Shown: positions 44,022 through 56,843, counted from the stretch's first letter. The stretch is 64,000 bases of DNA from Cryptomeria japonica (GCF_030272615.1 NC_081411.1:185860449-185924448), one strand, 5' to 3'. The notes: a model not told the origin generated them from the sequence alone. Made by a program: numbers and translations.

Positions 44022-45158
44022 ATGGAAAACTTGATGAAGCAACTTGAAGCAGATCTCTTAGAATATGATGGAGAAAAATTGAAAAATATCAAACTTGAAG
44101 ATGACCTAAAAGAAGCTCAGGATATTATTCAAGCACTTCAAGAAAATCTTACTATTTCAAGAAACAAGAGAAGAGAACTTTGTGAAAAGATGCAAAATGA
44201 GAATGATGAAAAAGAAACTCTTAATGATATGATAAACAAGCTAAAGCAAGAGAACATGACAACAAAGGATGAGATGCAGGATATGACTATGAGATTCTGT
44301 TAAGAAATTGAAGATAAAAAGAAGAATGAAGAAGATTTGACTAGAAGACTAAGTGATGCTCCAAATGAAAACACAGGACTCAGTTATAAAAATGATTTGT
44401 TGAAGACAGATCTAATGCACACCCGAAATGACTCAAATGAACTGATGAGGCAGAAAGAAGTCTTAGAAAGAGAACTATATATTGCAGATCAGCATAAAGA
44501 GAAATTCAAGAAAATCTTAGAAGAACTTGGTAACTTGCTGAAGAATAAAAAACCTAAAGGTGACACTTGTGGAATTGGCTTTGAAGTTGGTGAAAGCTCT
44601 GGTACTGCAAACACATAGGATCATAGCAAACTGGTAAGACAACTTACTGCTTATAAATTCAATGGCAAATGCTTTAACGATAACAAGTATGGTCATAGAG
44701 AAAATAAATGTAGATCTAGAAATTATCAGAATACCAATGCACCCACCGGTCAATGTTCAAAATGCAACAAAGTTGGTCATAATTCTAAGAATTGTAGAAG
44801 GAATGTGAGATGTTATGTTTATGGAAGATTTGGACACTTATCTAATCAATGCAGAACACAAACCCACATAGGTTATGGAAAGGCTATTCAAAAAAATAAT
44901 GTGACTTGTTATGATTGTAACAAGATTGGACATATTGCAAAATTATGCAGAAGTAAGGCACCACCAGTAGACAACAAAGGTCCTAGTTTGAAAGGTAAAG
45001 AAAAAGTTGAAGAAGTTAAGAAAAAATTCTCAAAACAATGGATTAGAAAGTCAGACCTAAATGGTGTTGGGAATAGTCCTCCACTGGTAGAACCAATCAA
45101 CACTCCACTAGCAGAACAGAGTAGCACTCCACCGGCAAGAGTCTCTTCATCTAATTGA
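44022..45158 (+). pseudogene. NA2 ORF1: coiled-coil, four-knuckle Gag-like protein
   Basis: A single frame of 379 codons runs from MENLMKQLEADLLEYDGEKL with only two in-frame stops, TAA at about 44301 and TAG at about 44616. Residues 1-190 are a long coiled coil (EAQDIIQALQENLTISRNKR, MINKLKQENMTTKDEMQDMT). Four knuckles follow: CFNDNKYGHRENKC (second Cys lost), CSKCNKVGHNSKNC, CYVYGRFGHLSNQC (second Cys lost) and CYDCNKIGHIAKLC. The tail is Pro/Ser-rich. It has no capsid domain, like NA1 ORF1, and the knuckles are packed more tightly than in NA1. Confidence 0.88.
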
Positions 45159-45461
45159 AGAAAGTTCTTTTGAGGGTTTAGCAATCAAATATGAAATATG
45201 CTATTATTCCCTCGGTTGATGGTATGAAGTTGAAATTACTTCTATACCAACAGATATGTTAAGTGATTACTTAATCAACAAGCATTAAATGTGGTAGTTG
45301 ACAGATTGACATTATAATAAGTGTTTTTGGCTCCATTTTACTTCACCAAGCATTCAAACATTCGAAGAGCGCAAAATTTCCAAAGCTAAGGAATTTCGAG
45401 CAAAGAGGCAAAGCATTTTAGCATTCAATCTTTCCAAAGACTGAAAAAGGTATTTATAATC
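45159..45461 (+). other. NA2 intergenic region between ORF1 and ORF2
   Basis: 303 bp, non-coding. It ends with CTGAAAAAGGTATTTATAATC just before the ORF2 ATG; the AAGGTATTT core is shared with NA1 and NA3. The GGGGGA tract seen here in NA1 and NA3 is not evident. Confidence 0.6.
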
Positions 45462-48400
45462 ATGGCATCCTCTTCTGTACCTGAATTCATATAAAACCCT
45501 ATTGTAGTTGAGGTAATCAAATGCCCTAGGTCCATATTTCAGCTAGTTCCTGAGATAGCTAAAAAGGATGATAATGTTAGTGCATTTTCCCAAATTCCCA
45601 AAGGATTTGTTTTTGCAGAAGACCCTAGAATGTACATCCATTGCCACATAGAAGAATTAGGTGATGAGGAAATCAAGAACATGTACAAAACTATTATATG
45701 TGATGATTCTAGAAATGTGAAACCTGAACACAAAATAATTGAAACCCTAGGATTCACAGAAATTCTCTGCATTCCGGAATTCCCCAAGGAAGTGATAAGG
45801 ATAGTGTTGAGCAAGGTACATGGTGAATTTTTCTAGCTAGATTCAATTCATAAAATTACCAAGCAAGCTATGAAAGTTGTAACAGGGTTACCTTCCATCG
45901 GTAACAGACTAGACAAGACAAAGAAGGTCTCAAATGACCTAGTAATGAACCTAACAGGTGCAACATCTGACAAAAGGTCTTTAAGGGTGAATGATGGTAA
46001 CTGATATAAATGTGAGATTTATTAGCATGATTTTAGGCTACAAAACAACTCATGCAAACAGACTTAACTCAGTTTCTAGCTTATGCATAAAAAGTGCTCA
46101 TGATATGGTTAAAGATAATGTGAAAATTGATGTATGTGAATGGTTAAAGGATGAACTTATTGACAATCTAGGAAAGATCAAGAAGGACAAGAAAGGGACA
46201 TTCAGATTTGGTAACTTACTTGTTTGCTTAATGCTACATATAACCAAATAGGTGCTTAGCATAAGTAATAAGAATCTTGGATTTGACATACTGGTAGGCA
46301 AACAACTATCTGACTTATTGAACAACATGGCTGAAAATAGAGAAAAAAATATCAATGAATACTTTCAAGCATTAAAGGCCAGAATGAAGACTAGAGTAAG
46401 ATTATCACAAACAATTGTAGATAAATATAAGGATGACATATGCTTTGTGATTAAGAAGGATAAGATCTGGATGGAAGTAGTTATCCCAAGAACAATTTGG
46501 GTTACTAAAATGGGTTATGAGATAGATGATCACATCATTGAAACATATGCTAAAGCTCTTCTGGAAGCACCTAATGAACCTAACGAAGAGGTATTTGGTA
46601 GTGCTAAAACCATTGAAAATCAAATTCAGTCCAAGAAGAGAGTGAAGAAAGTAGAAGCAACAGTGAGGAGAGGTTCAAGGTAGGCTAAGGCTATCAAAGA
46701 AGATGTACTAAAACAAATCGGTATCACTGAAGATGAGTTATAGGCAAAACAACCAGAAACTCGCCTTTCACCGGTAGCAACTTCTTTAGAGAGTGACATG
46801 CCAGCAACATTTAAAAGAGTTGTGAGGAAAAGGGTACCTTCACCGATATCCACACCTTCGCCTAGAAGAACCAGACAAAAACAACAGGCAGTGAGGCCCC
46901 CGGCTAAAAAGATAACTCCAAAGAAGAAAAAGTTGACACCAAAGGAAAGGACTCAACAAAATATTGCTCCAATTGACAAACTGCTAGATGAAATAACAAA
47001 GGAAGGACAACTTAAAAATATCAACAAACTATATGACTCACTATTAGTTGATGATAAAGAAAAGGTTGAAAACAATGTTATCTTACACTCGGATATCTAC
47101 AAGAAGTTCTTGATGCAAGTTGTAGATGAACTACCAGATGAACTATTCAAGAGACTGGAAGCAAGAAGACAAGCTGTTGTAGAGCTTGACAAGAAAATAA
47201 AAGTTGAAAAATTACTTGCTGTCTACCCAGTTAACTCTCCAAAAGAGATAGATGATATGATTTCAGAGGCTAACCGGTTAGTATTCTCTACTACACACCG
47301 ACATATTGCACTAATGGTTGGAAGAGTAAAAGAGGTTGCAGGGGAAACTGAAAATGCATGGGATATATTCCTTGTTGAAAAGGAAAAATAGGAAGAGTAT
47401 AGAAACCATAAACCAATCAAGGTATATCAGAAAGACAAGGATAAGGGAAAAGGAAAGGTTGGTGGACCTCCAAGCATCAACGTAAGAGATAATTTATCCC
47501 CACCACCTCTGGTTACTCCACCGATAACAACAACTAAAGATGAACCGACTAATGAGAGTATGGATGTATCACAAGAGGATACAAATCCTAATTTTGAGGT
47601 ACTATACACAGTTGATGTTGATACTTAGAAATTCAACATTATGATAGACAAGGACACAACCGGTAAGACAGATAAGGCTAGTGAGCCTCTAGTAACTGAT
47701 AACACAGATAACACTAATGGTAAACTGACAGATGGGAAAACAAAACAACAAGCAAAACAACAACAAGAACAACAAATAGAGCAACAAGAAGAGCAACATG
47801 CTCCAGCACAGGAACATGTTAATACAAAATTAGTGCCACCGACAACTACTGAGCAAAACAAACCATTGCTTAAGGAAATGGAAACATAGACTGATGTACC
47901 AAAGGTCACTGCAAGCAAGGATATTGCTCCCACCAGTGCAATTTAGAGTGTTGGCTCTTCAACTGTAGGATTCAAGACAACAAATGTAACTGAAGTTCTT
48001 TTAGATTCTATAAAGAAAATAACAGATTGTAGTTCACAGGCATATAAAGCTATAGATGACACAATTCCAATTTTGAAGATGATAGATCCAAAATGCAATG
48101 TAGATAATAAGAATTCTTTGATTCAACTTGACACTTTGTCTAAGTATATTACTGACAACACAGTGACAATTGAACAAATAAAGGAGGAAGCATTCAAAGA
48201 GAGGTTAGAAAAGGAAAAAAAAGAAATTCTTTGAGGAACAAATAAAGAAATGTACAAGGTAGTTTGACACACTTCTACTAGACCTTTGCAACACACTTAA
48301 GGAGTTCAAAACTTTGTACAGAGACACTTGTAAGACAAACTTTTTGATAGTTGACATAGACAAGAAAATGAGCAAGATACAGGAGGAAATTAATAAGCTA

Positions 48401-48751
48401 GCTGACAATTTTATTAATTCATCTAATTCATTATCAATTTTTGAGCAAAAGATAACAGGTTTTGAGGAAGAATTACTAAAGCTAGAAAGAGAAAAGGAGA
48501 AAATAAAAATTAAGGCTAAGGATCTGAAATGGAGATTAAGTCCAAAGTTGGACTACCTCGCATGTTTAAGGAAAGAAATATCTGATGCATTATTACAAGG
48601 ACAGAAAACACCGGTAGAGAAAATGCAACACCTCACCGGTACAAATCAAAGAACAAAGGCAGCAATAAAAGATAGCAAAAAGTTCATTGAGAACTTGAAT
48701 TTGGTTTTGGCAGAACTTTTTCAAATTGTAACCACCCAGTTACAAGGTTGA
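45462..48751 (+). pseudogene. NA2 ORF2: unknown protein, diverged homologue
   Basis: It starts MASSSVPEF, matching the NA3 start MASALHSS. A TAG follows at codon 11. N-terminal landmarks align with NA1 and NA3: AFSQIPKGFVFAEDPRMYIH, IRIVLSKVHGEFF, a HKIT block, then TGLPSIGN, and after a shift near 45985 ISMILGYKTTHANRLNSVSS and KKGTFRFGNLLVCLM. The mid region (46798-47391) is Lys/Pro-rich, then a helical block (NIAPIDKLLDEITKEGQLKN). The low-complexity part is Gln/Glu-rich (QQQEQQIEQQEEQ) rather than Lys/Glu. The C-terminus (48314-48751) is coiled coil. There are about seven stops and two or more frameshifts. No family is recognised. Confidence 0.83.
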
Positions 48752-48798
48752 GACAAGAAACCATACTCTATTGACACTTTGACAACCTTTGTCATTGA

Positions 48799-48960
48799 TG
48801 CCAAAGGGGGAGTAGTGGTATGAGAAAATAATTAGCTAAAGAATCATTTGCTTAGGGGGAGTTCACACATTTTTGGTTCACACATTTTTGGTAACATATT
48901 TTTGGACTACACTTTTTGAATTTTCTCATGAGTGTTGCTGTGAATGCCAAAGGGGGAGAT
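48799..48960 (+). promoter_or_regulatory. NA2 multiple polypurine tracts
   Basis: CCAAAGGGGGAGTAG at 48800-48814, CTTAGGGGGAG at 48851-48861, and CCAAAGGGGGAGAT at 48947-48960, abutting the 3' LTR. The same three-part arrangement as NA1. Confidence 0.82.
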
Positions 48961-49318
48961 TGTTGGCAAATGCACACTCCAATGAGACATTGTAGGTGAT
49001 TGAAGGTTTTGTCATTTATGGTAACCTTACAATCCTATGACACCGACAAGGCAATCCACTGACAACAGCAAAGTTAGATTCAAAACCGGCACATAGACCA
49101 CTAGCATCGATAGTAAAAGGAAGCATACCGACACAGAAGCTGACATGAACTTTGTTGTTAATATATTTTGTTTATTATTGTAAAATCATTGTAAGCCGAC
49201 TTGGGAAGTTGCAAAATGACTCTTATATAAGAGAGATCATTGTAGAACAATTATGTAATGATTGAGGAATGTAATTAGGTGAAATAAGGCAGACCTGTTA
49301 TGCAAAATATAGGTTAAG

Positions 49319-49323
49319 GGTTT
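49319..49323. repeat. S3 target-site duplication, left copy
   Basis: GGTTT, repeated at 53520-53524. The uninterrupted site is seen at about 43507-43511 in the 5' LTR of NA2. Confidence 0.9.
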
Positions 49324-52300
49324 TGTCATGCCCAAACTTTGGGTAAAACACAGATGAAATATTTTTTTTATTTTAAATATACCCATATGATTATTTTGAA
49401 AACATATGTTGAATATAAACACTTATTAAAATAACTATCCTCACATTATAGACTATTTATACAGTCATGTTTTTAACTATGAAATTTACAATTACATTAT
49501 AGATGATTTTATACATTCATGTATCTAATCTATATCTCTTCTTTTTATTCAAACACATATATATAGAAATATTATTTATTTTCTAAATATAAATGTTTCA
49601 ACATATTATCTAAAATTATATTAAGTAGATACTAAAACCCTTCTCTTTATTCTATAACCACTAGATGAAATCTTAAATCTAAGATCTACCCCATCCATTC
49701 GTACCTCCAAATTCTATATATATAAATAATTATGTTTCCTTATTTAAAATCATCCATGTAAAAACCTAACTGAATATTATATATATATCATTTAAATTGT
49801 TCTACATTTACAAAAAAAAATCTCTTACTTCTTTCCATTTACCCTAACCCTACTCGGGGCTAGGGTTTTATCTCTTTTGTTTGTATTTTGCAAGGGCTTT
49901 GTCACATAGGGGCATAGATCATGGTGGCAAGGGTTTTAGGGGGAGCGACGCTACTCACTATGGGTTACCATAGCGGCGGTGACCACTGAGGTCCCCCATA
50001 AAGGCGGCCCTTAGGCCGTTCACTCTGAATGGCCGCAACGGCGACACCCACTGTGGTCGCCCATAGTGGCGGCCCTTGGGCCATCCACTGTGGACGCCCA
50101 CAGTGGCATCGACCAAGGCCACCACTATTCTATGCACAAGGTTCAGTCACCGCCATCCACTGTGCATTGCACAGTGGTTCGGCTCGAGCCCGACCACTTT
50201 TTTTTATTTTTTATTTTTTAAATATTTAAAAAAAAAAAATAAAATGCTTGATTAATAATAATATATATTATATAAATATGTAAATATATATATAGTTATA
50301 TATATATTTATTTATATCTGGTACAAAAGTATATTTTTAGAAAGGAAGAAAATGAATTTATTTAAATTTAAATAAATGAATAAAATTATATATATATATA
50401 TATACTTATATTTTATTCTTGAAAATCTTAAGTTGTTGATCTGTATAATTGAAAATCTTTCTAACAGATAAATCAAGGTTTCTGATTTTAATTAAATGAA
50501 TATACATCTTTTAAATATAAATGCCAGGCTACTAATATTGATAGAAGTATGTAAAGTATTAAACGCTGCTATTTAGATCTAGATATTATTTATTTTCAAT
50601 AAGTCCGTTTAACTTTAGATTTTATTTTCTTCATGCAAACAAATACAGAATCTAAAAAGAATAGTCCATTTAAATCTAGATGTTAATTTCTGCATACAAG
50701 TTGTCTGATTTAAATTAATTTATACATCAACTATTTTTAGACTAGAAAACATTGAGATAAAACTTAGAAATGTTCATACTAATTTTTAGATTTGCCTTCT
50801 TCCGTTATGTATCTGGTAGAAGTAAATAAATTGGTCAACAACTATATAATAAGATATTATTTAAAGTAGATTGACCGTTTAGCTTTAGATTTGATTTTTC
50901 GGTAATCTATATAAATGACAACATTCAATAATCTTAACAACAATTAAATGTTTTATTAATTAATTTTAACCTTAGAGATAGATATATTATTTTTTATTTT
51001 ATTTTCTGCAAATAGTTTAGATAACAGATTTAAATAAACTAAATTTAACATGTCCATGTATAAATCAAATGTTTTATTACCAACCTACTATATGCATGCA
51101 AAACCAATTCTATTTCTTTTCAAATAAATTGTTTCAAATGCATAAGGGAAATCACTATTTTCTTTCTTTTCAGAACATCCTATCCACACAAATATTTATT
51201 TCAAACTTTAGGAACTAAAATAAAAAATAATCATTTTCTTTCTTGCAATATAACTTAAATGACTATTACAAAAATTTAAATCTTATCTCCAAGATACTCT
51301 TGTCACTTTACAAATAGGTCTCTCATTTCAAATAAATGCGGAAAATACTAAATACATATCCAAATATTTTTCTACAACAACCATTTCCAACCATTTCTAC
51401 TTGTCCTGCTACTTTCTTCCAACAACCTGCATTAAATCAAAAGCTATGACCATGGAGTGCTCACCGCCCAGCCTAGGCTAACTAGTGGCCACCCCCGAGC
51501 CCTGAGAACCAAGCCCTAGATAGGTAACACGTATGCAAACACAAAAGACAAGGGAAAGCTCAATCTCAAACACAATCCCAACCCAGGCTACACTGCACCA
51601 GACATTTGTGATGTCTTTTCAAGGGTGGTAGTGGACCAAGTACCCTGAGGAGACTACAAGTATGGTAGAACATATAGCCACCTCATTGCAAACCAAATAC
51701 ATCAAGTATAACAACCCCACTTTCCTTATGCCCCCCAAGGCATTCATGCCTTATTTCCCTCCTTATGACCCCCAATGCATAAACAAGCCATTCAGCAAGG
51801 GTCACATAAAATCCCTTGTGATCACTCTCATAATGAGAGCCTCTCACTTGAGGGATATCACTTCTACCACCCACAAGACTCTCCTCTCTCCCAAGAGTAG
51901 GAGGTCTTGATTACTCCCAAAACACATACATTGCTTAAGCAGAAAACACCAAATAAATTTCCAAGGATACATGCACGAAAACTAGTCTTTTACACAAGCA
52001 TTTCTTTCAAAACATCATGCAATAAGAAAACTTTATAAGAAAAATAAAACCAACCTTAAACTGCCCAAAGGTATGCTAGTTTTGTTGATGATGAGTAGCC
52101 CAATTCCACAGTTCTTCTCTTTCTACCCTTAATCAAAATTCTCAATCCAAAATCTATCTTTTTCTTTTCAAACTTCTTTTGTCTCCAAAAATGGAGAGTG
52201 GGTGATTACCCACTAATTTTCTAATTCTTGCTTAAGAAGCCCTTTGTGAGAGTTCTCACAAGTTTCTAAAAACTTAAAAAAAAGAAGGTAAGGTAAAATG

Positions 52301-53519
52301 GGAAAGGGAACTCTCATTCGAAAAGGAAGGTTTACAACTTAGTTCAAGTCTTCTAATTTCCATTTTCGCACAACTTAGAAAAATCACTTTTTAGGGTGTC
52401 TAAAAGGTCACATGGGAGTAGAAAGTTGCCTAAAATTTCCCCTTACCCTTAGGTATACCTTATAGGCTTTAGGAAACCTTATTAAACTACCCCTAGGTGT
52501 CCATTTAACCCTTCTTTAACCCCTCTGAAGTTTATTTTCGGGTCAAACCTATGTTGACCATCCCAAATATTCTTTACCCAAGGCATTTATGACATCACAT
52601 TACCTTAATTGAAAAAGCTATAGTTAAACAATTCCCACCAAGAGACAAATTTAAAAATTCAAACATAAATCCACACATGTGTCAGGTGACACAAAGAAAA
52701 TACTTTTACAAAATTATACATGAAATCGTGTCTCTTGTGGGATTTACATAAATCAATTAAATAACACTTAACACACATGCATCATTTACTATTATGAATA
52801 AAATATGACACAAACGGGGTGTTGTCTCTCCAAATAGACAAACCCTTGTTTTACGAACATACATAGGTCTAGGTTTGGTTCTCTGTAATATTTCCATGGT
52901 CACATTGGTATCTTTTCCTGCGCCACTCAAATACACATTAGTAATTTCCAATAACCTTGTATAATATTAAACACATGAATTAAAATACACATCAAACACT
53001 TCACATACAATTTACATTTGACAATTCAATATATCTCATATTCAAATAAATCCACATAAGTAAATATCATAATTCTCATAATTTTAGTCCACACATAAAA
53101 CATACATCTTGATTCTATCATCATAATAAAGTCCTACAAATCCAATAATGACATACATCATCTCCAATTTATCCTATTCTAGAATCATATAGAGTTCTAT
53201 ATCATAAAGCATATAAATGAAGTATCAACATTCATCAATGTTATCCCAAATTATGGAATCATATAAGTTCTAAATCCAGACATAGCTGACATACGTTAAA
53301 TCAAGATTATCCAATCAATGGATCTTTTAGGATTTCAAATTCATAACACATCAAAATGTACACCACAAGGTGCAATAACTCTATAACTTGGTTCAATTAC
53401 TTTTCTCACCAATCTATCTATCTAACACAGTCCATTCTATTGAATTATAAAGCATTTATTAATAGGGTCAAACATGGTCAACTAAGTTAATCAAAGCTTG
53501 GTTTGGGGAAGGCCTTACA
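49324..53519. mobile_element. S3: 4.2-kb TG...CA insertion, probable large solo LTR
   Basis: It begins TGTCATGCCCAAACTTTGGG and ends GTTTGGGGAAGGCCTTACA, so the ends are imperfect inverted copies, and it has a 5-bp GGTTT duplication. I found no second copy of either terminus inside, so no internal LTR pair. No convincing frame exists. It contains a GC-rich patch (49915-50200), (TA)n runs near 50240-50405, and a spacer-like part at 51440-51910. The termini resemble gypsy/chromovirus LTR ends. A non-autonomous element with unrecognised LTRs is the alternative. Confidence 0.75.
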
Positions 53520-53524
53520 GGTTT
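53520..53524. repeat. S3 target-site duplication, right copy
   Basis: GGTTT, identical to 49319-49323. Confidence 0.9.
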
Positions 53525-53965
53525 ATGTAAGAAGTAGAGCAGAAACCGATACTGGATCTGGTATTATAGATGCTATTTTGAAGCAGTACAAGACATTAGA
53601 TTTATATAATCCATTTTGTAAGTTAGTGAGACTTCCTATTTTGTATTTGTGAAGTGAGTTCTAGGCATTTGGCCTTCCTGCATGTGCAGGCCCCTCTTGT
53701 AGTAGTAATATTCTCTTATTGGCCAGTAAGTGAATATTGTGGGTCACAAATCCCACTAAGGTTTTTCCCACACCGGGTTTCCTCATTAAAATATTGTGTT
53801 ATAGTGTGTTTTTCATGTGGTTGTTTTTATCTCTGTTTATTGCATTACTTTCTATTTACCGGTACACAATATTAATATGCTCTACATATTTTAAGTTAAG
53901 AAAATCTTATTACCAGTTAGATACTGATTCACCCCCCCCTCTTAGTATCTGTGGGAATCCTAACA

Positions 53966-53970
53966 TTATT
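53966..53970. repeat. NA2 target-site duplication, right copy
   Basis: TTATT, identical to 43169-43173, followed by a T-run that belongs to S2. Confidence 0.87.
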
Positions 53971-54450
53971 TTTTTTTGTAAGTGACAGAAACCTCTTAAC
54001 CAAGTGGACCTAACAGTCTTATTTGTAAATCCTCTAGCAAGGTAACATTCTGAATGAGTGTTTGAAATCCTTTGACAAGGTCACTTCTAATAAAGTGCAA
54101 GATTCTGATAAATTTGAGGGAAATCGCTTGACCGGGTCACATCTAGCAATGTGTTTATGTAATCTTTAACAGGATTGGCTTTTAAATGACCATACTTTAG
54201 AAGAGTATATTTTCTTTGTGGGTCCAAAATCCCATAGTGGTTTTTCCCTATTTGGGTTTCCACGTTAAATCTGGTGTTAAATGTGTTTTGATATTTCAAG
54301 TTTATCAGTTTATGAGTTTGAATGATTTATAGTCATAGTTGCATATCAAGTAAGTTCTACCGATGTTGAATCTGATGAATATTTTGCATTGTGAGTTTAT
54401 CTGATTTAGCCCCCCTCTCATCTAACTAATACTTCTTACCAGTTACTAGC

Positions 54451-54573
54451 CAATATCAAAAACAACAATATCAACAATAACATGAATACCATTACCGGTT
54501 CAATTGACATCAATGACAACATATCATTAATGCAATCTCTATGCAAAATGCCAACAAACTGCAAATGCCAACA
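54451..54573 (-). repeat. C2 3' LTR, proximal piece
   Basis: The element strand starts TGTTGGCATTTGCAG at 54573 directly after the purine tract and includes GTTGTCATTGATGTCAAT. It is cut by S2; the rest of the LTR is at 40730-42108. Confidence 0.75.
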
Positions 54574-54742
54574 ATCTCCCCCTTTGGTATTGATGGCAAT
54601 ACAAATATCAATGCCTTTGATTGATGTTGAGATTGGTGAATAGGAATCCTGGTTTACATTACCAAGTATTAACCTTGCTCTGTATGTCTTCAGCCTAGCG
54701 CTGGTTCACCTAACCAGACACATAATTCTTCTCCCCCTTTGA
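54574..54742 (-). promoter_or_regulatory. C2 polypurine tracts
   Basis: CCAAAGGGGGAGAT (54574-54587) abuts the LTR start. A second run, AAAGGGGGAGAAG, lies at about 54730-54742. The double arrangement matches C1 and NA1-NA3. Confidence 0.82.
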
Positions 54743-54903
54743 CAACAATTCCAAAGTGAAAGTAAAAACATATAATTCTACTCTCACTGTGCATCAACAT
54801 CATACTACAATTCGATGCTTCCCCTATGGAATACATCCACTTCTTCATCAATCCATGTAAGATTCTACAAGTAATTCAGGGACTGATGCAATCAGCATAA
54901 TGC

Positions 54904-55944
54904 TCAACTAATTTCATGGAGAGGGACAACCCCTAATTGACTTCTAAGATACTTGAAAGTGAGCTTAGGTAGAGGTTTTGTAAATATTTCTGCAAGTTGC
55001 TCCTTGGTAGAAACATGCTCCAAGATAACATCTTTACTTTGAACTTTTTCCCTCAAGAAGTGATACCTCAATTCAATGTTCTTAGTCCTTGCATGCAAAA
55101 TAGGATTTTTTTAAATGTTTATTGCACTTGTATTATCACACAAACTCTTGATTGGTTCTGAGATTTCCATCTTCAAACCTTCCAAAATATGCTTCATCCA
55201 CATAGCTTGTGTGCAATTCATATAAGCTCCTACATACTCAGCTTCAGTAGTAGATTGTGAAGTACAACTCTTCTTTTTACTACTCCATGAGACTAGCCTT
55301 CCTCCTAGAAAGAATGCTCCACTGGTATTACTCTTCGGATCATCAATATTACCTGCCCAATCAGCATCTATGTATGCTTTCAAATCAAAATTTCCACCAT
55401 ATGGATACCATAACCCATAGTCAACATTACCTTTCAGATATCTAAATATTCTCTTGGTTGCCATCAGATGTGCCTCCTTTAGATTCTTCTAAAATCTAGC
55501 AGTAATACCAGCTGCATGGGCAATATCCGGTCGACTGTGAATAACATAGTGTAATTTTTCAATCATTAACTTGTATTGTTTTTCATCTACAGACTTAGAT
55601 GCATCTTCCTTGGATAATTTACAACATGTAACCATTGGGGTTCCAACTAGTTTACAGTCACTCATACCGAAAGTCTTCAAAATCTCTTTCACATACTTGG
55701 ATTGAGTAATGAAAATACCATTCTTCATCTGTTGTATTTGTAAACCTATGAAATTTTTTATTTCCCCTAGTAATGACATCTCAAATTCATTCTTCATTTC
55801 ATTTGCAAAGCAATTACTCATGTCATCATTACCTCCAAATATAATGTCATCAACAAATACTTCACTGACTAGTATTTCATCTCCTTTAGACTTGAGATAA
55901 ATGTTGTTGTCATTAGTGGTTCTAGCAAAGCCTATCTTCATCAA
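54904..55944 (-). pseudogene. C2 reverse transcriptase C-terminal part and RNase H
   Basis: 55944-55489 carries VSEVFVDDIIFGGNDDM (catalytic box) and EMSLLGEIKNFIGLQIQQMK. 55464-55111 carries KRIFRYLKGNVDYGLWYPYG, AYIDADWAGNIDDPKSNTSG (first RNase H Asp intact) and TEAEYVGAYMNCTQAMWMKH (catalytic Glu). 55098-54904 ends with FTKPLPKLTFKYLRSQLGVV. All pieces are in one frame, separated by stops near 55487 and 55106. It is better preserved than C1's RNase H. Confidence 0.9.
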
Positions 55945-56820
55945 ATGAGTATGAAGTCATTCATACAATGCTCTGGGTGCCTGCTTCAATCCATACAAAT
56001 CTTTATGCAATTTGCATACCATGTCTTCTTTATCTATCAATTCATAACCATCAAGATGCTCTATATAAACCTCTTCTTCCAGTATCCCATTCAAGAATAC
56101 AAACTTAACATCCATTTGGTATACCTTGAACTTCTTATGAACTACAAATGCAAGTAATGTTCTGACACCTTCTAGTCTTGCTACTGGTGCAATTTTTTTT
56201 TCATAATCTTCTCCTTGTTCTTTTGCATAACTTTTGCATACTAATCTTTCCTTGTTTCAAACTACAACACCATATTCATTTAACTTGTTTCTAAACACCC
56301 ATTTTATACCTATAACATTTTTGTTTACTGGTAGGGGTACCAAGGTCCAAGTGTTGTTCTTCTCATTTTGATCCAACTCCTCCTCCATAGCTTTCACCCA
56401 ATGATAATCACCAAATGCCTCCTTAGCACTTCTAGGTTCAAAGGTCGAGATCATGCAAGAGTTCTCTCTTATTGTCCTTCTAGTTAGTACACCTGCATCC
56501 TTATCCCCATTTATCTATTTAGGACTGTGTTTTAGTCTCACATACCTAGAAATAACATGATCATTCTCTCCAAGTTCAACTTCTTCATTGTCATCTTCTT
56601 CAAGATTTATTTGTTCCGGTTGAACAAATACATCGGGATTTTCTTTATTGGTTTCTGATTTAACAGTTTTAGGTTCCAAAAGAAAAATGCAAGGATCTTC
56701 ATACTTCTTCTCAGAACAAGTTCCTTCTAAAACTTTAGAACATTCATCTACACGAACATCAGCACTCTCAACAATTTTTTGTGTCCGGTTGTGGAATAGC
56801 CAAGAAATATGCGTTCATCA
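55945..56820 (-). pseudogene. C2 RT N-terminal part and integrase linker
   Basis: 56454-56257 encodes the RT start (HWVKAMEEELDQNEKNNTWT, KNVIGIKWVFRNKLNEYG). Downstream to 55945 the frame is damaged but retains motifs ending in RAPRALYE-type sequence. 56820-56460 is an acidic linker between integrase and RT, with stops and a frameshift. Confidence 0.82.
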
Positions 56821-56843
56821 CTCTTAGCTTAAAACTTTCTTAT

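Larger units (their letters stand above)
43174..53965 (+). mobile_element. NA2: second two-gene LTR element without pol
   Basis: LTRs begin TGTTGGCAAATGCACAC at 43174 and 48961 and end AATCCTAACA. A TTATT duplication flanks the element. Excluding the 4.2-kb S3 insertion in its 3' LTR it is about 6.6 kb. The interior (43951-48960) holds only ORF1 and ORF2, in the order seen in NA1 and NA3. LTR and protein sequences are clearly more diverged from NA1 and NA3 than those two are from each other, so this is an older branch of the same family. Confidence 0.92.
48961..53965 (+). repeat. NA2 3' LTR, split by S3
   Basis: 48961-49323 and 53525-53965 together (804 bp) match the 5' LTR. The break lies in GGTTAAGGGTTTATGTAAG, with GGTTT duplicated by S3. 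The end GGAATCCTAACA abuts the TTATT duplication. Confidence 0.92.
42109..54450 (+). mobile_element. S2: solo LTR in C2's LTR, split by NA2
   Basis: Left piece 42109-43173 begins TGTTGGTATGATG with TTGTCATTGATGTCAA at about 42203. The right piece, 53971 to about 54450, carries GTGGTTTTTCCCTATTTGGG (54238-54257) and CCCCCCTCTCATC near its end. Together they make one plus-oriented LTR of about 1.55 kb without internal sequence. NA2 lies between the pieces with a TTATT duplication. The right limit is approximate and I found no certain target duplication for S2. Confidence 0.7.

Noticed and set aside
50029..50229. 66-residue Ala/Pro/His-rich frame
   Set aside because: It is a by-product of the GC-rich island in S3, with no homologue recognised.
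42109..54450. S2 as a full element
   Set aside because: Once NA2 is removed only about 1.55 kb of LTR-like sequence is left, with no interior or second LTR, so it was called a solo LTR.
42109..54480. ACAAT or AATTT as the S2 target duplication
   Set aside because: Each can be found near one edge, but neither is consistent with a TG...CA element on both sides.
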